Source: Marinobacter aromaticivorans
Lineage (GTDB): Bacteria; Pseudomonadota; Gammaproteobacteria; Pseudomonadales; Oleiphilaceae
DNA length: 64,000 bases
Assembly: GCF_002806975.1 (NCBI RefSeq)
Contig: NZ_NIHD01000004.1
Span: 221,011-285,010 of the forward strand
Reading direction: 5' to 3'
Shown: one piece after another, positions 16,209 through 25,561 of the stretch
Numbering within the stretch: the stretch's first letter is position 1
Layout of the letters: each line of letters begins with the position of its first letter
Translations under genes and position numbers: made by a program
Notes under the pieces: model-generated
Database searches by the model: none
Seen by the model: the letters and a program-made list of their open reading frames with translations, nothing else
Told to the model about the DNA's origin: nothing

Positions 16209-17171
16209 ATGTACGACCTGATTGGTGATATCCACGGCCACGCCACCGAGCTCAAAGCCTTGCTTGCCAAAATGGATTACCAGGAAGTCGATGGTTTATG
16301 GCAACACCCCAAGCGCAAAGTGATCTTTCTGGGAGATTTTGTTGACCGCGGTCCTGAGCAGGTCGAAACCGTCACCATTGCGCGGAAGATGGTCGAGAAC
16401 GGCCAGGCCCTGGCCGTTATGGGTAACCACGAATTCAATGCCGTAGCCTGGGCTACGGAAGACCCGCAGAATCCCGGTGATTACTTGCGTCCACACACGG
16501 ACAAAAATCGAGGCCAGCACCAGGCTTTCCTGGAACAGGTGGGCGAGGGTGGTGAACAACATCGAAGTATCATCGAGTGGTTCAAAACCTTGCCGGTGTA
16601 TCTGGATTTGCCGGACTTCCGTGTAGTTCATGCCTGCTGGCATAGGGAACAGCTAGACGCAATTGACAAGTACACCGACTCAGAGAACCGCCTGCTGCCC
16701 GAGGCTTGGGAACAGACGAGCCGGAAAGGCTCTGAAGCCTATGATGCTATTGAAACGCTCCTCAAAGGGTTGGAAATTCGGTTACCTCATGGACATTATT
16801 TTCACGATAAAGATGGAAATCCCAGATACGATATCCGGACTCGATGGTGGGAAAGCGAACGACTCACTTACCGCGATCTCGCTATGGTACCTGCATCAGA
16901 GATCGGCAAGATTCCCCATACTCCAATCGAAGCCGATGTTTTGCCTGGCTATGACGGGTCAAAGCCGGTTTTCGTAGGCCACTACTGGATGTCTGGGGCA
17001 CCTGCGCCATTGAGTGAACATGTGGCTTGCCTTGACTATAGCGTTGCGGGAGAGAACGGAGGAAAGCTATGCGCCTATCGCCATCAAGGCGAATCTACGC
17101 TCAATCGCAATAACTTTGTTTGGGTGGAACGATGGTGTTCAGTCCCTGGCGCATTGTTCACAAGCGCCTAA
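16209..17171 (+). CDS. PPP-family metallophosphoesterase (PrpE/ApaH-like)
   Basis: The start at 16209 is preferred because AAGGAAG lies 9 bp upstream; an ATG at 16188 overlaps the previous stop and adds seven residues. The 320-residue product has the PPP core in order: GDIHGH (6-11), GDFVDRG (about 41-47), GNHE (about 73-76), then VVHACWH and a late VGHYW. These are the metal ligands of PrpE/ApaH-type phosphatases, which act on phosphoproteins or dinucleoside polyphosphates. It is the last gene of the 15287 operon; 96 bp separate it from the DrmD-like gene. Confidence 0.82.
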   Translation: MYDLIGDIHGHATELKALLAKMDYQEVDGLWQHPKRKVIFLGDFVDRGPEQVETVTIARKMVENGQALAVMGNHEFNAVAWATEDPQNPGDYLRPHTDKNRGQHQAFLEQVGEGGEQHRSIIEWFKTLPVYLDLPDFRVVHACWHREQLDAIDKYTDSENRLLPEAWEQTSRKGSEAYDAIETLLKGLEIRLPHGHYFHDKDGNPRYDIRTRWWESERLTYRDLAMVPASEIGKIPHTPIEADVLPGYDGSKPVFVGHYWMSGAPAPLSEHVACLDYSVAGENGGKLCAYRHQGESTLNRNNFVWVERWCSVPGALFTSA

Positions 17172-17267
17172 TTCGCTGACTTAATAGCCTATTCCAGTTA
17201 GTATTCAGCGATCTTCCTTAATCAGAGGGAAGTGTTGAATTTCAAAAGAAAAACGGAGTGAAAACGG

Positions 17268-20200
17268 ATGGCCCCATCCATACCCAGAGTCGGAATGCTC
17301 GCAACGGTCCGCAATAGGCGTGGTGTGATCTCGCAAGTTGAGCCTTTTGAAGAGCCAAGAACGTCAAGCCTGTTGCACCTGGTAACCGTAGAGTTTGGGG
17401 ATGGAGAGGGCGACTCCGAGGAAACCATCCTGTGGGAGAGAGAGCAGGGGCCCGCAGTTCTGCAGCCAAACGCACTGCCACGGGTAGATGTTGACGCCCC
17501 GATGAAGCAGGAAGAGTTCTTGGCCCTGCAACGGGCGACTCGATGGAGTTCGCTGACTCCGTTCCTGTCAGCTAAAGATCCCCAGAAACGCTCCGAGCCT
17601 GTGCCCACTGCACCGGTCTACGGTGCAGTCAGCGCTGATGATTTCCAACTGGTTCCCTTGGCCCGCGCGATGCGCATGCCCCGTGTATCGTTGCTATTGG
17701 CCGATGATGTGGGCCTTGGTAAAACCATTGAGGCTGGTCTTATTCTGGCGGAGCTGATCAGGAAGCGCCGGATCCGGCGTGTATTGATCATTACTCCAGC
17801 ATCGCTGAGGACCCAGTGGCAGCAGGAGATGGAGGACAAGTTCTCACTGGATTTCGATATCGTCGATAAAGCCTCTACCCACAAGCTCCAGAAAGAGCGG
17901 GGGCTGGACACTAACCCTTGGCGAGTCCTTCCTCGCATTATCACCTCTTATCACTACCTCAAGCAGCCGGATGTGCTGGAGCAGTTTATTGCGAACTGCC
18001 GCTCATCTCAGGAGCGTGGCGGAGCCCAGCTACCCTGGGACTTGCTCATTGTGGATGAGGCCCACAACCTTATGCCGTCAAACTTTGGCGAGAACAGCGA
18101 TCTGGCAAATATGCTCACGCTGATTTCGCCCTGGTTCGAACACCGTCTGTTCCTGACGGCAACGCCCCACAACGGCCACACACGATGTTTCTCAGGGCTG
18201 CTGGAGCAGTTGGATCCTGTGCGCTTTACCCAAACACCCAATTTCACGGAGAAAGAGCGACAGTTGATCAATCAGGTTCTGATCCGTCGTCTGAAGAGTG
18301 AAATTAACAAGCAGGACGAAGATACCGGCAAAGTTCCCCGGTTTGCCCAACGCCACCTCGAACCTTTACCGCTTTATATGCTCAGGGCAGAAAAGGATCT
18401 GGCGAAGGCTGTCCGTGATTTCTGTAACGCCTTGAAGGGGATGATTCGAACCGCGCCGGAAGCACGCACAGTATTGAACTTTGCCATCGAGATTCTTCGA
18501 AAACGCCTGCTCTCCAGCCCGGTAACATTTGCAGACAGCTGGCTGCGCTTCAAGGAAGGCCTGGAAGAAAAAGAAAAGATGGAAGCTGCAGAGGTTCTGG
18601 CAGCTCGCCGTGCCTCCGAGGAGGACATCGACGACGACCAGGAACGGGAGAGCCGCGGAAGACATGCAGCTCATGTTGTGGGTGGCTGGATGCACCCCTT
18701 CGTTGACAGTCTTGCCACTGAAATAGAAAAAGTCGACAGCGCTCTCACTGCGCTTGGCCTGGACGAGCAGCCCGTTGTTCATGCCGTCCCAAAATCGGAC
18801 GCAAGGTTCGAGCGGCTGGCCGAGCTCATCAACAAAGAACTTCGCAACGCCAGCCAGTGGAAAGAGGATGAGCGGTTAATCATTTTCACGGAGTACAAAA
18901 CCACATTGGACTACCTCGTAAACCGACTGAGGGCTGAGTACGGTGGCGAAGATGGTGCTGTAATAGAACTTTTCGGCGGCATGAACGACGAGGAGCGCGA
19001 AACGGTAAAAATTGCGTTCAATGATCCCTCGTCGCCCGTGAAGATCCTGGTCGCTACCGATGCCGCCTCTGAAGGTCTCAACCTTCAGCATACTGCACGG
19101 CTGTTGATGCATTATGAAATCCCCTGGAACCCGTCAAGACTTGAACAGCGTAACGGGCGGATTGACCGGCACGGTCAGGCCCGGGATGTCACCATCTTCC
19201 ACTTTGCGAGTGACGATGACGCCGACTTGAACTTTGTTGCCCGAGTGATTGCCAAGGTGAACGACATTCGTGAAGACCTGGGCTCAGTCGGCGAACTGTT
19301 CGATGCTGCTTTCCAGCGCAGAATGATGGAGCTCAACGAAGACAACGAGGTGCTGGAAGACCTCGACCGGGAAATCGCGGGCCGTCGTGGCGCAACCGAT
19401 GACGCCCGGGTTGTTACCGAAGAGCGGGGCGAGGAAGAGAAGCGTCAGCTTCAGGAACTCATGGCAGATCTGGATCTGACTCCGGAGACCCTGAAATCCA
19501 CCCTGGAAATAGCCATGGGGCTGGGTAGTAGCCGTGAAGTCATGGAGGGCCCCGATACCAAGGGACGAATTCGCCTCAAACCACCCCTTCCTGTGCGCTG
19601 GCAGTCCATTGTCGACGATAATCTGCGTCTCCCCGGTCGAAAGGATGTTGCCGGGGCCATGCCCTGGATTGTGTTTGATAATGACTTCTTCATTAACTCG
19701 GTAAACGGTCGTCCGGTGTTTCGGCCCTCTCCCGACACTGTATTGCTGCATCTGGGGCATCCCCTGTTCCGCCATACCCTGAACGCGTTTGCCAGAATGC
19801 GTTTCCCGGGTAGCCAAACAGAAACCCGGCCCCCCAGCCGCTGGATTGTAACCAGGGGGCAAGTACCGGAAGGTGCCCAGGCCTTGGTGTTGTTGACCGT
19901 TGAGGAAATGGCGATCAACAACCTGCGTGAAACCTTCCATCATTGGACTAGGACTCTGGCCCTGCCAGTGGCCAATAATGAATTGGGGGCGCCTCTGGCT
20001 TACGAAGGGCCCCACCACGGGCCAACAATTGCCAGCCAGGATACCGGGCTGACCAGCGAGGCAAGAGACCTGTGGGACGAAGTGGAAGATGAAGTGAGAG
20101 CGTTTGTTAACACATACAACTCTGCCCTGACTGAAGCCCTCAAAGTAGAGCTGGGCACAGCGCTTGAAGAATCGTCCCAGCATGAGAAAGAAGCCTTTGA

Positions 20201-20519
20201 GCGCCGAATCAATGAAGTGGCTGCCCTACAGCGAAACCAGAGTATTGAAAAGCTGAAACGGGAGATTGAGGAAAAGCGGGCGGAGGCTCGCCAGTTTCAC
20301 CTCCTGGAAGATGCCGACGAAATGGCCGAGCGGGAGCTCCGGGATCTTGAAGACGAGTTGAAGCGTCGTCAGGGCCACTTCGGCGATTTGTTGGAACGGT
20401 TGAAGTCTGAGAAACAGCGCATTATGGAGCAGGTTGTGCCCAAACGCTTCGCCTTGCATGGGGAGGCTCAGGTATTCCCGGTAACCATTGAAATCCGTTT
20501 GCCGGAGGTGGTCGCATGA
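17268..20519 (+). CDS. drmD: SNF2-type helicase, DISARM DrmD-like
   Basis: A 1083-residue protein. The N-terminal beta domain (GMLATVRNRRGVISQVEP) is typical of DrmD-type helicases. SNF2 motifs follow: Walker A ADDVGLGKT (about 145-153), DEAH (263-266), TATPHNGHT, and in the second RecA lobe TDAASEGLNLQ near 595 and QRNGRIDRHGQ near 625. A late coiled coil covers about 985-1050. Class 1 DISARM pairs this helicase with an N6-adenine methylase, and the next gene, overlapping by ATGA, is exactly that. The role is probably DNA translocation in restriction of unmodified phage DNA. The DrmD label rests on architecture and order, not on a profile search. Confidence 0.75.
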   Translation: MAPSIPRVGMLATVRNRRGVISQVEPFEEPRTSSLLHLVTVEFGDGEGDSEETILWEREQGPAVLQPNALPRVDVDAPMKQEEFLALQRATRWSSLTPFLSAKDPQKRSEPVPTAPVYGAVSADDFQLVPLARAMRMPRVSLLLADDVGLGKTIEAGLILAELIRKRRIRRVLIITPASLRTQWQQEMEDKFSLDFDIVDKASTHKLQKERGLDTNPWRVLPRIITSYHYLKQPDVLEQFIANCRSSQERGGAQLPWDLLIVDEAHNLMPSNFGENSDLANMLTLISPWFEHRLFLTATPHNGHTRCFSGLLEQLDPVRFTQTPNFTEKERQLINQVLIRRLKSEINKQDEDTGKVPRFAQRHLEPLPLYMLRAEKDLAKAVRDFCNALKGMIRTAPEARTVLNFAIEILRKRLLSSPVTFADSWLRFKEGLEEKEKMEAAEVLAARRASEEDIDDDQERESRGRHAAHVVGGWMHPFVDSLATEIEKVDSALTALGLDEQPVVHAVPKSDARFERLAELINKELRNASQWKEDERLIIFTEYKTTLDYLVNRLRAEYGGEDGAVIELFGGMNDEERETVKIAFNDPSSPVKILVATDAASEGLNLQHTARLLMHYEIPWNPSRLEQRNGRIDRHGQARDVTIFHFASDDDADLNFVARVIAKVNDIREDLGSVGELFDAAFQRRMMELNEDNEVLEDLDREIAGRRGATDDARVVTEERGEEEKRQLQELMADLDLTPETLKSTLEIAMGLGSSREVMEGPDTKGRIRLKPPLPVRWQSIVDDNLRLPGRKDVAGAMPWIVFDNDFFINSVNGRPVFRPSPDTVLLHLGHPLFRHTLNAFARMRFPGSQTETRPPSRWIVTRGQVPEGAQALVLLTVEEMAINNLRETFHHWTRTLALPVANNELGAPLAYEGPHHGPTIASQDTGLTSEARDLWDEVEDEVRAFVNTYNSALTEALKVELGTALEESSQHEKEAFERRINEVAALQRNQSIEKLKREIEEKRAEARQFHLLEDADEMAERELRDLEDELKRRQGHFGDLLERLKSEKQRIMEQVVPKRFALHGEAQVFPVTIEIRLPEVVA

Positions 20520-23500
20520 AATTCTACAACGAAGGCTGGTCATCCCTGAAGCACGGTGGCCTTCTGATATCAGCCAATAAGCTCACCGAATATTTCCCGG
20601 AAAACCTGCCTGGGCTTAACCACTGGCAGGTAGAGCAATTGCGCCGCGCTGTAACTGCTTTTGATGGCACTAATGCCAGCCTGGGTGCGCTTCTGGATTA
20701 CATGCTTCAGGATCTATCTGGCTTCCCAGCCGATCAGTGGCAGAAAGCCCAGGCTGTTGAAAGTCAGTGGAGTATCCGCAGCTTTACCGGTGCCCTTGTC
20801 AAACCCCGACGCATCTGGTGTGGGCCGAATGGCGAAGTTCTGCCTGTCTTTGTTCCGGAAGAGGGCGCTACCCGTCAATTTGGCGGCCGGCTCGGTGTAG
20901 GTCGGTCCAGAAAGCTCCTGAGTCGCGTAACAGAGTGGTTGCGTCGTCAACACCTTCCTTTTGCCCTGGTCACCAATGGGCGCCAATGGCGATTGGTTCA
21001 TGCAGGCTCGGATTTTGAGTCGTGGTGCGAGTGGGATATTGAGTTCTGGTTCGAAGAAGGCGAGCCCTCGGCGCAGACGCTAGCCTGGCGCACGCTCATC
21101 AACCCGCAGAACTTTCTACGAGACGGTGGCCAGAGTGCTCGTCTTCATAAGGCGGTAAATGAATCTCGTAAGGGACAGGCCGAGCTGTCCGCGGTTCTTG
21201 GAGAACGGGTTCGCCAGTCGGTGGAGAACCTCATTTCCGCCTCACAAGCGACGATCGAAACGGCCAACCTTGATGAGACGGGTGTGGATTACAACCATCT
21301 CTACGTGGCTGGTTCGCGCATTATCATGCGGTGCATAGTGACGCTGTTTGCAGAGGCCCGGCAGCTTCTGCCAGTCGATAATACCATCTACCAGCAGGCA
21401 TACAGCTTGGAAGGTCTGCGCCAGCAGCTGGATCGTCGGTCTGGTGGCCGCGGTAGTGACCGGCTCACACACGGCCGCAGTGCCTGGCCAAGGCTGATTG
21501 CCTTGTTCAACCTCATCTACCACGGGTCTGCGCATCAGGCGATTCCTGTACCTCACTATGGCGGAGCCCTCTTTGAGCCGGGCGATCCGGAAAGTGCTGA
21601 CCCAATTTCAAAAGCCCTGGCCGTTCTGGAAAGCCAGGATAACCTGATCAGTGACCAGCAAGTGCTCACCCTCTTGCGATTGCTTACCCGGACCCGGGTG
21701 AAAATCCGTCAGGGAAATCGCAATACCTGGGTCGATGGACCGGTCAACTTCTCCGCACTATCTTCCGAGTACATCGGCATCTTGTACGAAGGGCTACTCG
21801 ATTTTGAACTCAAGCGGGCCAAAACGGATGACCCGGTAATTTTCCTCGGCATCGGCAACCAGCCGGCCCTCGCACTCTCCCAGCTGGAACAGATGGACGA
21901 CAAAACCATCAAAAAGTTGTTCGAAGAGCTGAAGAGGAAAAGCGCCTCGACCGGAGATGATGAAAGCGAAGAGGAGCCAGAAACAGAGGTTGAGGATGAA
22001 CCTGAAACCGAGGATGAGAACGAAGATCTGGCTGACGAAGCAGAGCAGACAACCGATGTGGATGAGGAGCCAGCCCTGACCGAGGATCACCTCGAAAGAG
22101 CTCAGGAATGGCTGGAGAAAGCTGCAATCCTTGCCGGCGTGGTGAAAAAGCCCCGTGGCCGGGGTGGCAGACAAGGTGAAGGCTCCGACGAACTCAAGAA
22201 AGCCGCAAAGCAGCTCTGTGCCAAGATGATTGCTCCCGGGCAGTTCTACCTCGTGCGCTGGGGCGGCACCCGGAAAGGTGCGGGTACCTTCTACACTCGG
22301 CCGCAACTGGCAGCGCCCACCGTTCGCAGAACACTGCAACCCCTTGCCTACGAGGGTATAAGCTCGGCAATCAACTCAAGAACTGGCTTGGAGGAAGTAA
22401 CGCACTGGGTGCCAAAACCACCCGAGGACATCCTTTCTCTTAAAGTTTGTGACCCAGCCATGGGTTCCGGTTCATTTCTGGTGGGTGCCCTCCGATATCT
22501 TACGGATGCGCTGGTTGAGTCTCTGTTCCATCACGAATATGTGAAACCAGCCGGGGAAGACAAAGAGGCTACGTTGGACGAAGAGCGGATATCCGCCTTG
22601 TTGAGCGATGAGCTGCTGAAGCTGAAACCTGGTCATGAAGGATTTGAAGAAGCCCTGCGCGCTCAGTTAAAGCGCCATGTGGTTGAACGGTGTCTCTACG
22701 GCGTGGATATTGACCCGCTGGCGGTGGAGCTGGGCCGGATGGCTTTATGGGTAGAGACCATGGACAGGGACCTGCCATTCGGGTTTCTGGATCACAAACT
22801 CAAGGCCGGCAATGCCCTGGTCGGTGCCTGGTTCGACACCTATCGTGAATACCCCGCGATGGCGTGGCAGCGGGAAGGCGGTGATAAGGATTACCAGAAA
22901 GGTAAGCCGGATAATCTGATCAACCACTACTATGTGAAGACCCACACTAGTGGCAAAAAGAAAGGTCAGCAGGAAACCAAAGGTGATGTCTTTACTGATG
23001 CGATTAAGGAACGCAGCAAGGCTGTGCCAGAGCAGCTAATCGCGATCATCAGTGGCCAGGTCGATATGGATGAACGACTACCGGCCGCCGATGTCCATGA
23101 CGAGCTCCTGAAGGTGTTCCGAAAACTGCACCGTCTGCCGGTGCATGAAAGTGACAAGCGGGCAGAACTTTATCGCGAACAGATTCTGAAGAATCCCCAC
23201 TACCATGAACTCAAAGCGCGAATGGATCTTTGGTGTGCGCTTTGGTTTTGGCCAGGTGAGTCCATTGACTCAGCCCCGCTGCCTCAGGATTTTCTTGCGC
23301 CGTCAACTGAGGCGCAATCTATTGCCCAACAGGTGGCCCAGATCAACCGCTTCTTCCATTGGGAGCTCGAATATCCGGACGTGTTCACGTCGAAAAAGTC
23401 GGGTTTTGACGCTGTACTTGGTAATCCTCCTTGGGAAACGATGCAACCTACGTCCAAAGAATTTTTTTCAAACTACGATCCACTCTACAGGGCGTATGGC

Positions 23501-25561
23501 AAGCAAGAGGCTTTGGCAAAACAGTTGGAGTATTTTCGAGCATCCCCAGAGCTAGAGCATACATGGATTGACTATGTTGCAGGCTTCAAGGCATTTGCCA
23601 ATTGGATGAACAACGCAGGCGCTGCCTTTGGAGATAAGGTCACAGAAGATAATAAGGGTAAAAAGAAGCATGACCTGAATTTGGGTGGTGGCGGCCGGAA
23701 CAGCTTTGATAACTCAGAGCAACTGCACAAACGCTGGCGCCAGCGCAGGAAAAAACACAAAGGTTTTGCTGATACATCTCACCCTTTTTCTCATCAAGGT
23801 TCTGGCAAGCCTTATCTGCAAAAAATGTTTCTGGAGCAAAGCTATGCAATTATGGGAGAGGCTGGTCGATTGGGGATGATCGTACCCAGCGGTCTTTACA
23901 CCGATAAGGGAACAACAGACCTCAGAACCCTCTTCTTGGAACAGTGTGACTGGCAATGGTTGTTTGGATTTGAAAACCGGGAAAAGGTTTTTGATATCGA
24001 TTCCAGATTCAAATTCTGTCCTATTGTAGTTCAAAAAGGGAAAGAAACCGCGGCAATTCGTGCTGCTTTCATGCATCGAAACGTGGATGACTGGGAGCAG
24101 GCGGAAAACTATGTGCTGGCTTATCCCCGTGATCGAGTACTGGAATTTTCCCCTTATTCAAAATCGATTTTGGAGATTCGCAGCGACAAGGATCTGGAGG
24201 TCCTCAAGAAGATTTATGCCAATGGCGTATTGCTGGGTGATCAGAGTGAAGGTGGCTGGGGAATAAAATACCAGCAGGGCGACTTTAATATGACCTCTGA
24301 CTCCAAACTCTTCCCTGAGCGGCCCAAGTGGGAGGCAAAAGGATACCAGCCGGATGAGTACGGGCACTGGTTAAAAGGTTGTTGGGGAGACTACTCAGGC
24401 CCTACAAACATTTTGGATCGTGAACCCCATCTCGTTCTATCGCGTGATGGCTCCAAGGCAATTCGTGTCGGTGATATCGAAGATGTTGCATTGCCTTTAT
24501 ATGAAGGCAGGATGATTAATCAGTTCGACTTTAGTGAAAAAGGCTGGGTGAGTGGTAAGGGTCGTGGAGCTGTTTGGTCAAACATTGAATGGTCGAAAAA
24601 AGTTATTGACCCACAGTATTTGATAAGTCAACGACAGGCCCAAGCTGAAGGCTTCGCTTTTGCTGAAAGATTGGCGTTTATGGATATTTGTAGCGCCACC
24701 AACTCCAGAACATTCTACGGTTGTGTTATCCCACCATTTCCTACCGGGCATTCGGTGCCAATCTTGAACTCGTCCCAAAGTCCACACCTGCTCAGCGGGG
24801 CGATGAACAGTTTTGCCGTTGATCACGCTCTTCGGTTAAGGGTTGGAGGATTGCATCTAACTTGGAACTATCTTGAAGAGTCACCTTGTTTGCCTGTTCA
24901 AGATGACAAGCTCGCACGAGCAATTGTTCAATTTGTTAAGCAGCTCAATAACGCTAATGAGGTATTTGCTCGTTCTTGGGAGCCTTCTAGTGAGCGCTCA
25001 TGGAGAATGTATTGGGCTTTGACGGAACATGAAAGGCTGCGATCCCGCGTTATTCTGGATGCCCTAGTATTTAAGGCCTTTGGCTTCACTGTTTCTGATG
25101 TAACTCATCTGCTAGGCGCATGTGATCACCCTGTGGGAACTATGGCGGCAATCCCTTTTCTCAATCCGAAAGGTTTTTGGCGTGTCGACAAGAGTCTACC
25201 TCCAGAGGTGCGTCACACAGTTCTATCCCAAGTTGCATTCCGGGATCTTGATGAGCTTGGATTGGATGACTTTATTTCGCAGAACGATGGCGAAGGTTGG
25301 TTAATCCCTGAATCACTCCGCCTAGCGGACTACGGCCTCGGCCACGACGACCGCGCTCAAGAACACCAACCTGTTGCATCCCGTCTCGGCCCTCGATTCC
25401 ACGAATGGCAGCTGGAAGAAGATGTTGAGCGCTCCTGGGAGGAGTGCGCTGCTCATGCTGAGCTGATCCGCCAGATTGTGCCCGAGCCGGAATCGGTTGA
25501 TGAGGTGGCTGAAGAGCCCGCCGAAAATAAAGTTGGAAGCACGCAAGGAGCTTTATTCTGA
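20516..25561 (+). CDS. drmMI: Eco57I-type N6-adenine DNA methylase, DrmMI-like
   Basis: A 1681-residue protein. The N-terminal part (1-480) looks like the type IIG/DISARM methylase helper region. A very acidic low-complexity linker (about 480-525) follows. The SAM motif DPAMGSGSF lies near 646-654 and the adenine motif GNPPW near 968-972, an unusually long gap of about 320 residues. A target-recognition-like region fills the last 600. It should methylate adenine to mark self DNA. Its stop shares a base with the next start (TGATG), so all three genes are coupled. No nuclease motif was found at its N-terminus, which argues against a stand-alone type IIG enzyme. Confidence 0.82.
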   Translation: MKFYNEGWSSLKHGGLLISANKLTEYFPENLPGLNHWQVEQLRRAVTAFDGTNASLGALLDYMLQDLSGFPADQWQKAQAVESQWSIRSFTGALVKPRRIWCGPNGEVLPVFVPEEGATRQFGGRLGVGRSRKLLSRVTEWLRRQHLPFALVTNGRQWRLVHAGSDFESWCEWDIEFWFEEGEPSAQTLAWRTLINPQNFLRDGGQSARLHKAVNESRKGQAELSAVLGERVRQSVENLISASQATIETANLDETGVDYNHLYVAGSRIIMRCIVTLFAEARQLLPVDNTIYQQAYSLEGLRQQLDRRSGGRGSDRLTHGRSAWPRLIALFNLIYHGSAHQAIPVPHYGGALFEPGDPESADPISKALAVLESQDNLISDQQVLTLLRLLTRTRVKIRQGNRNTWVDGPVNFSALSSEYIGILYEGLLDFELKRAKTDDPVIFLGIGNQPALALSQLEQMDDKTIKKLFEELKRKSASTGDDESEEEPETEVEDEPETEDENEDLADEAEQTTDVDEEPALTEDHLERAQEWLEKAAILAGVVKKPRGRGGRQGEGSDELKKAAKQLCAKMIAPGQFYLVRWGGTRKGAGTFYTRPQLAAPTVRRTLQPLAYEGISSAINSRTGLEEVTHWVPKPPEDILSLKVCDPAMGSGSFLVGALRYLTDALVESLFHHEYVKPAGEDKEATLDEERISALLSDELLKLKPGHEGFEEALRAQLKRHVVERCLYGVDIDPLAVELGRMALWVETMDRDLPFGFLDHKLKAGNALVGAWFDTYREYPAMAWQREGGDKDYQKGKPDNLINHYYVKTHTSGKKKGQQETKGDVFTDAIKERSKAVPEQLIAIISGQVDMDERLPAADVHDELLKVFRKLHRLPVHESDKRAELYREQILKNPHYHELKARMDLWCALWFWPGESIDSAPLPQDFLAPSTEAQSIAQQVAQINRFFHWELEYPDVFTSKKSGFDAVLGNPPWETMQPTSKEFFSNYDPLYRAYGKQEALAKQLEYFRASPELEHTWIDYVAGFKAFANWMNNAGAAFGDKVTEDNKGKKKHDLNLGGGGRNSFDNSEQLHKRWRQRRKKHKGFADTSHPFSHQGSGKPYLQKMFLEQSYAIMGEAGRLGMIVPSGLYTDKGTTDLRTLFLEQCDWQWLFGFENREKVFDIDSRFKFCPIVVQKGKETAAIRAAFMHRNVDDWEQAENYVLAYPRDRVLEFSPYSKSILEIRSDKDLEVLKKIYANGVLLGDQSEGGWGIKYQQGDFNMTSDSKLFPERPKWEAKGYQPDEYGHWLKGCWGDYSGPTNILDREPHLVLSRDGSKAIRVGDIEDVALPLYEGRMINQFDFSEKGWVSGKGRGAVWSNIEWSKKVIDPQYLISQRQAQAEGFAFAERLAFMDICSATNSRTFYGCVIPPFPTGHSVPILNSSQSPHLLSGAMNSFAVDHALRLRVGGLHLTWNYLEESPCLPVQDDKLARAIVQFVKQLNNANEVFARSWEPSSERSWRMYWALTEHERLRSRVILDALVFKAFGFTVSDVTHLLGACDHPVGTMAAIPFLNPKGFWRVDKSLPPEVRHTVLSQVAFRDLDELGLDDFISQNDGEGWLIPESLRLADYGLGHDDRAQEHQPVASRLGPRFHEWQLEEDVERSWEECAAHAELIRQIVPEPESVDEVAEEPAENKVGSTQGALF

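Noticed and set aside
19284..20183. 299-codon minus-strand frame
   Set aside because: Antisense shadow of the DrmD-like helicase in GC-rich sequence; the composition is that of a mirrored frame.
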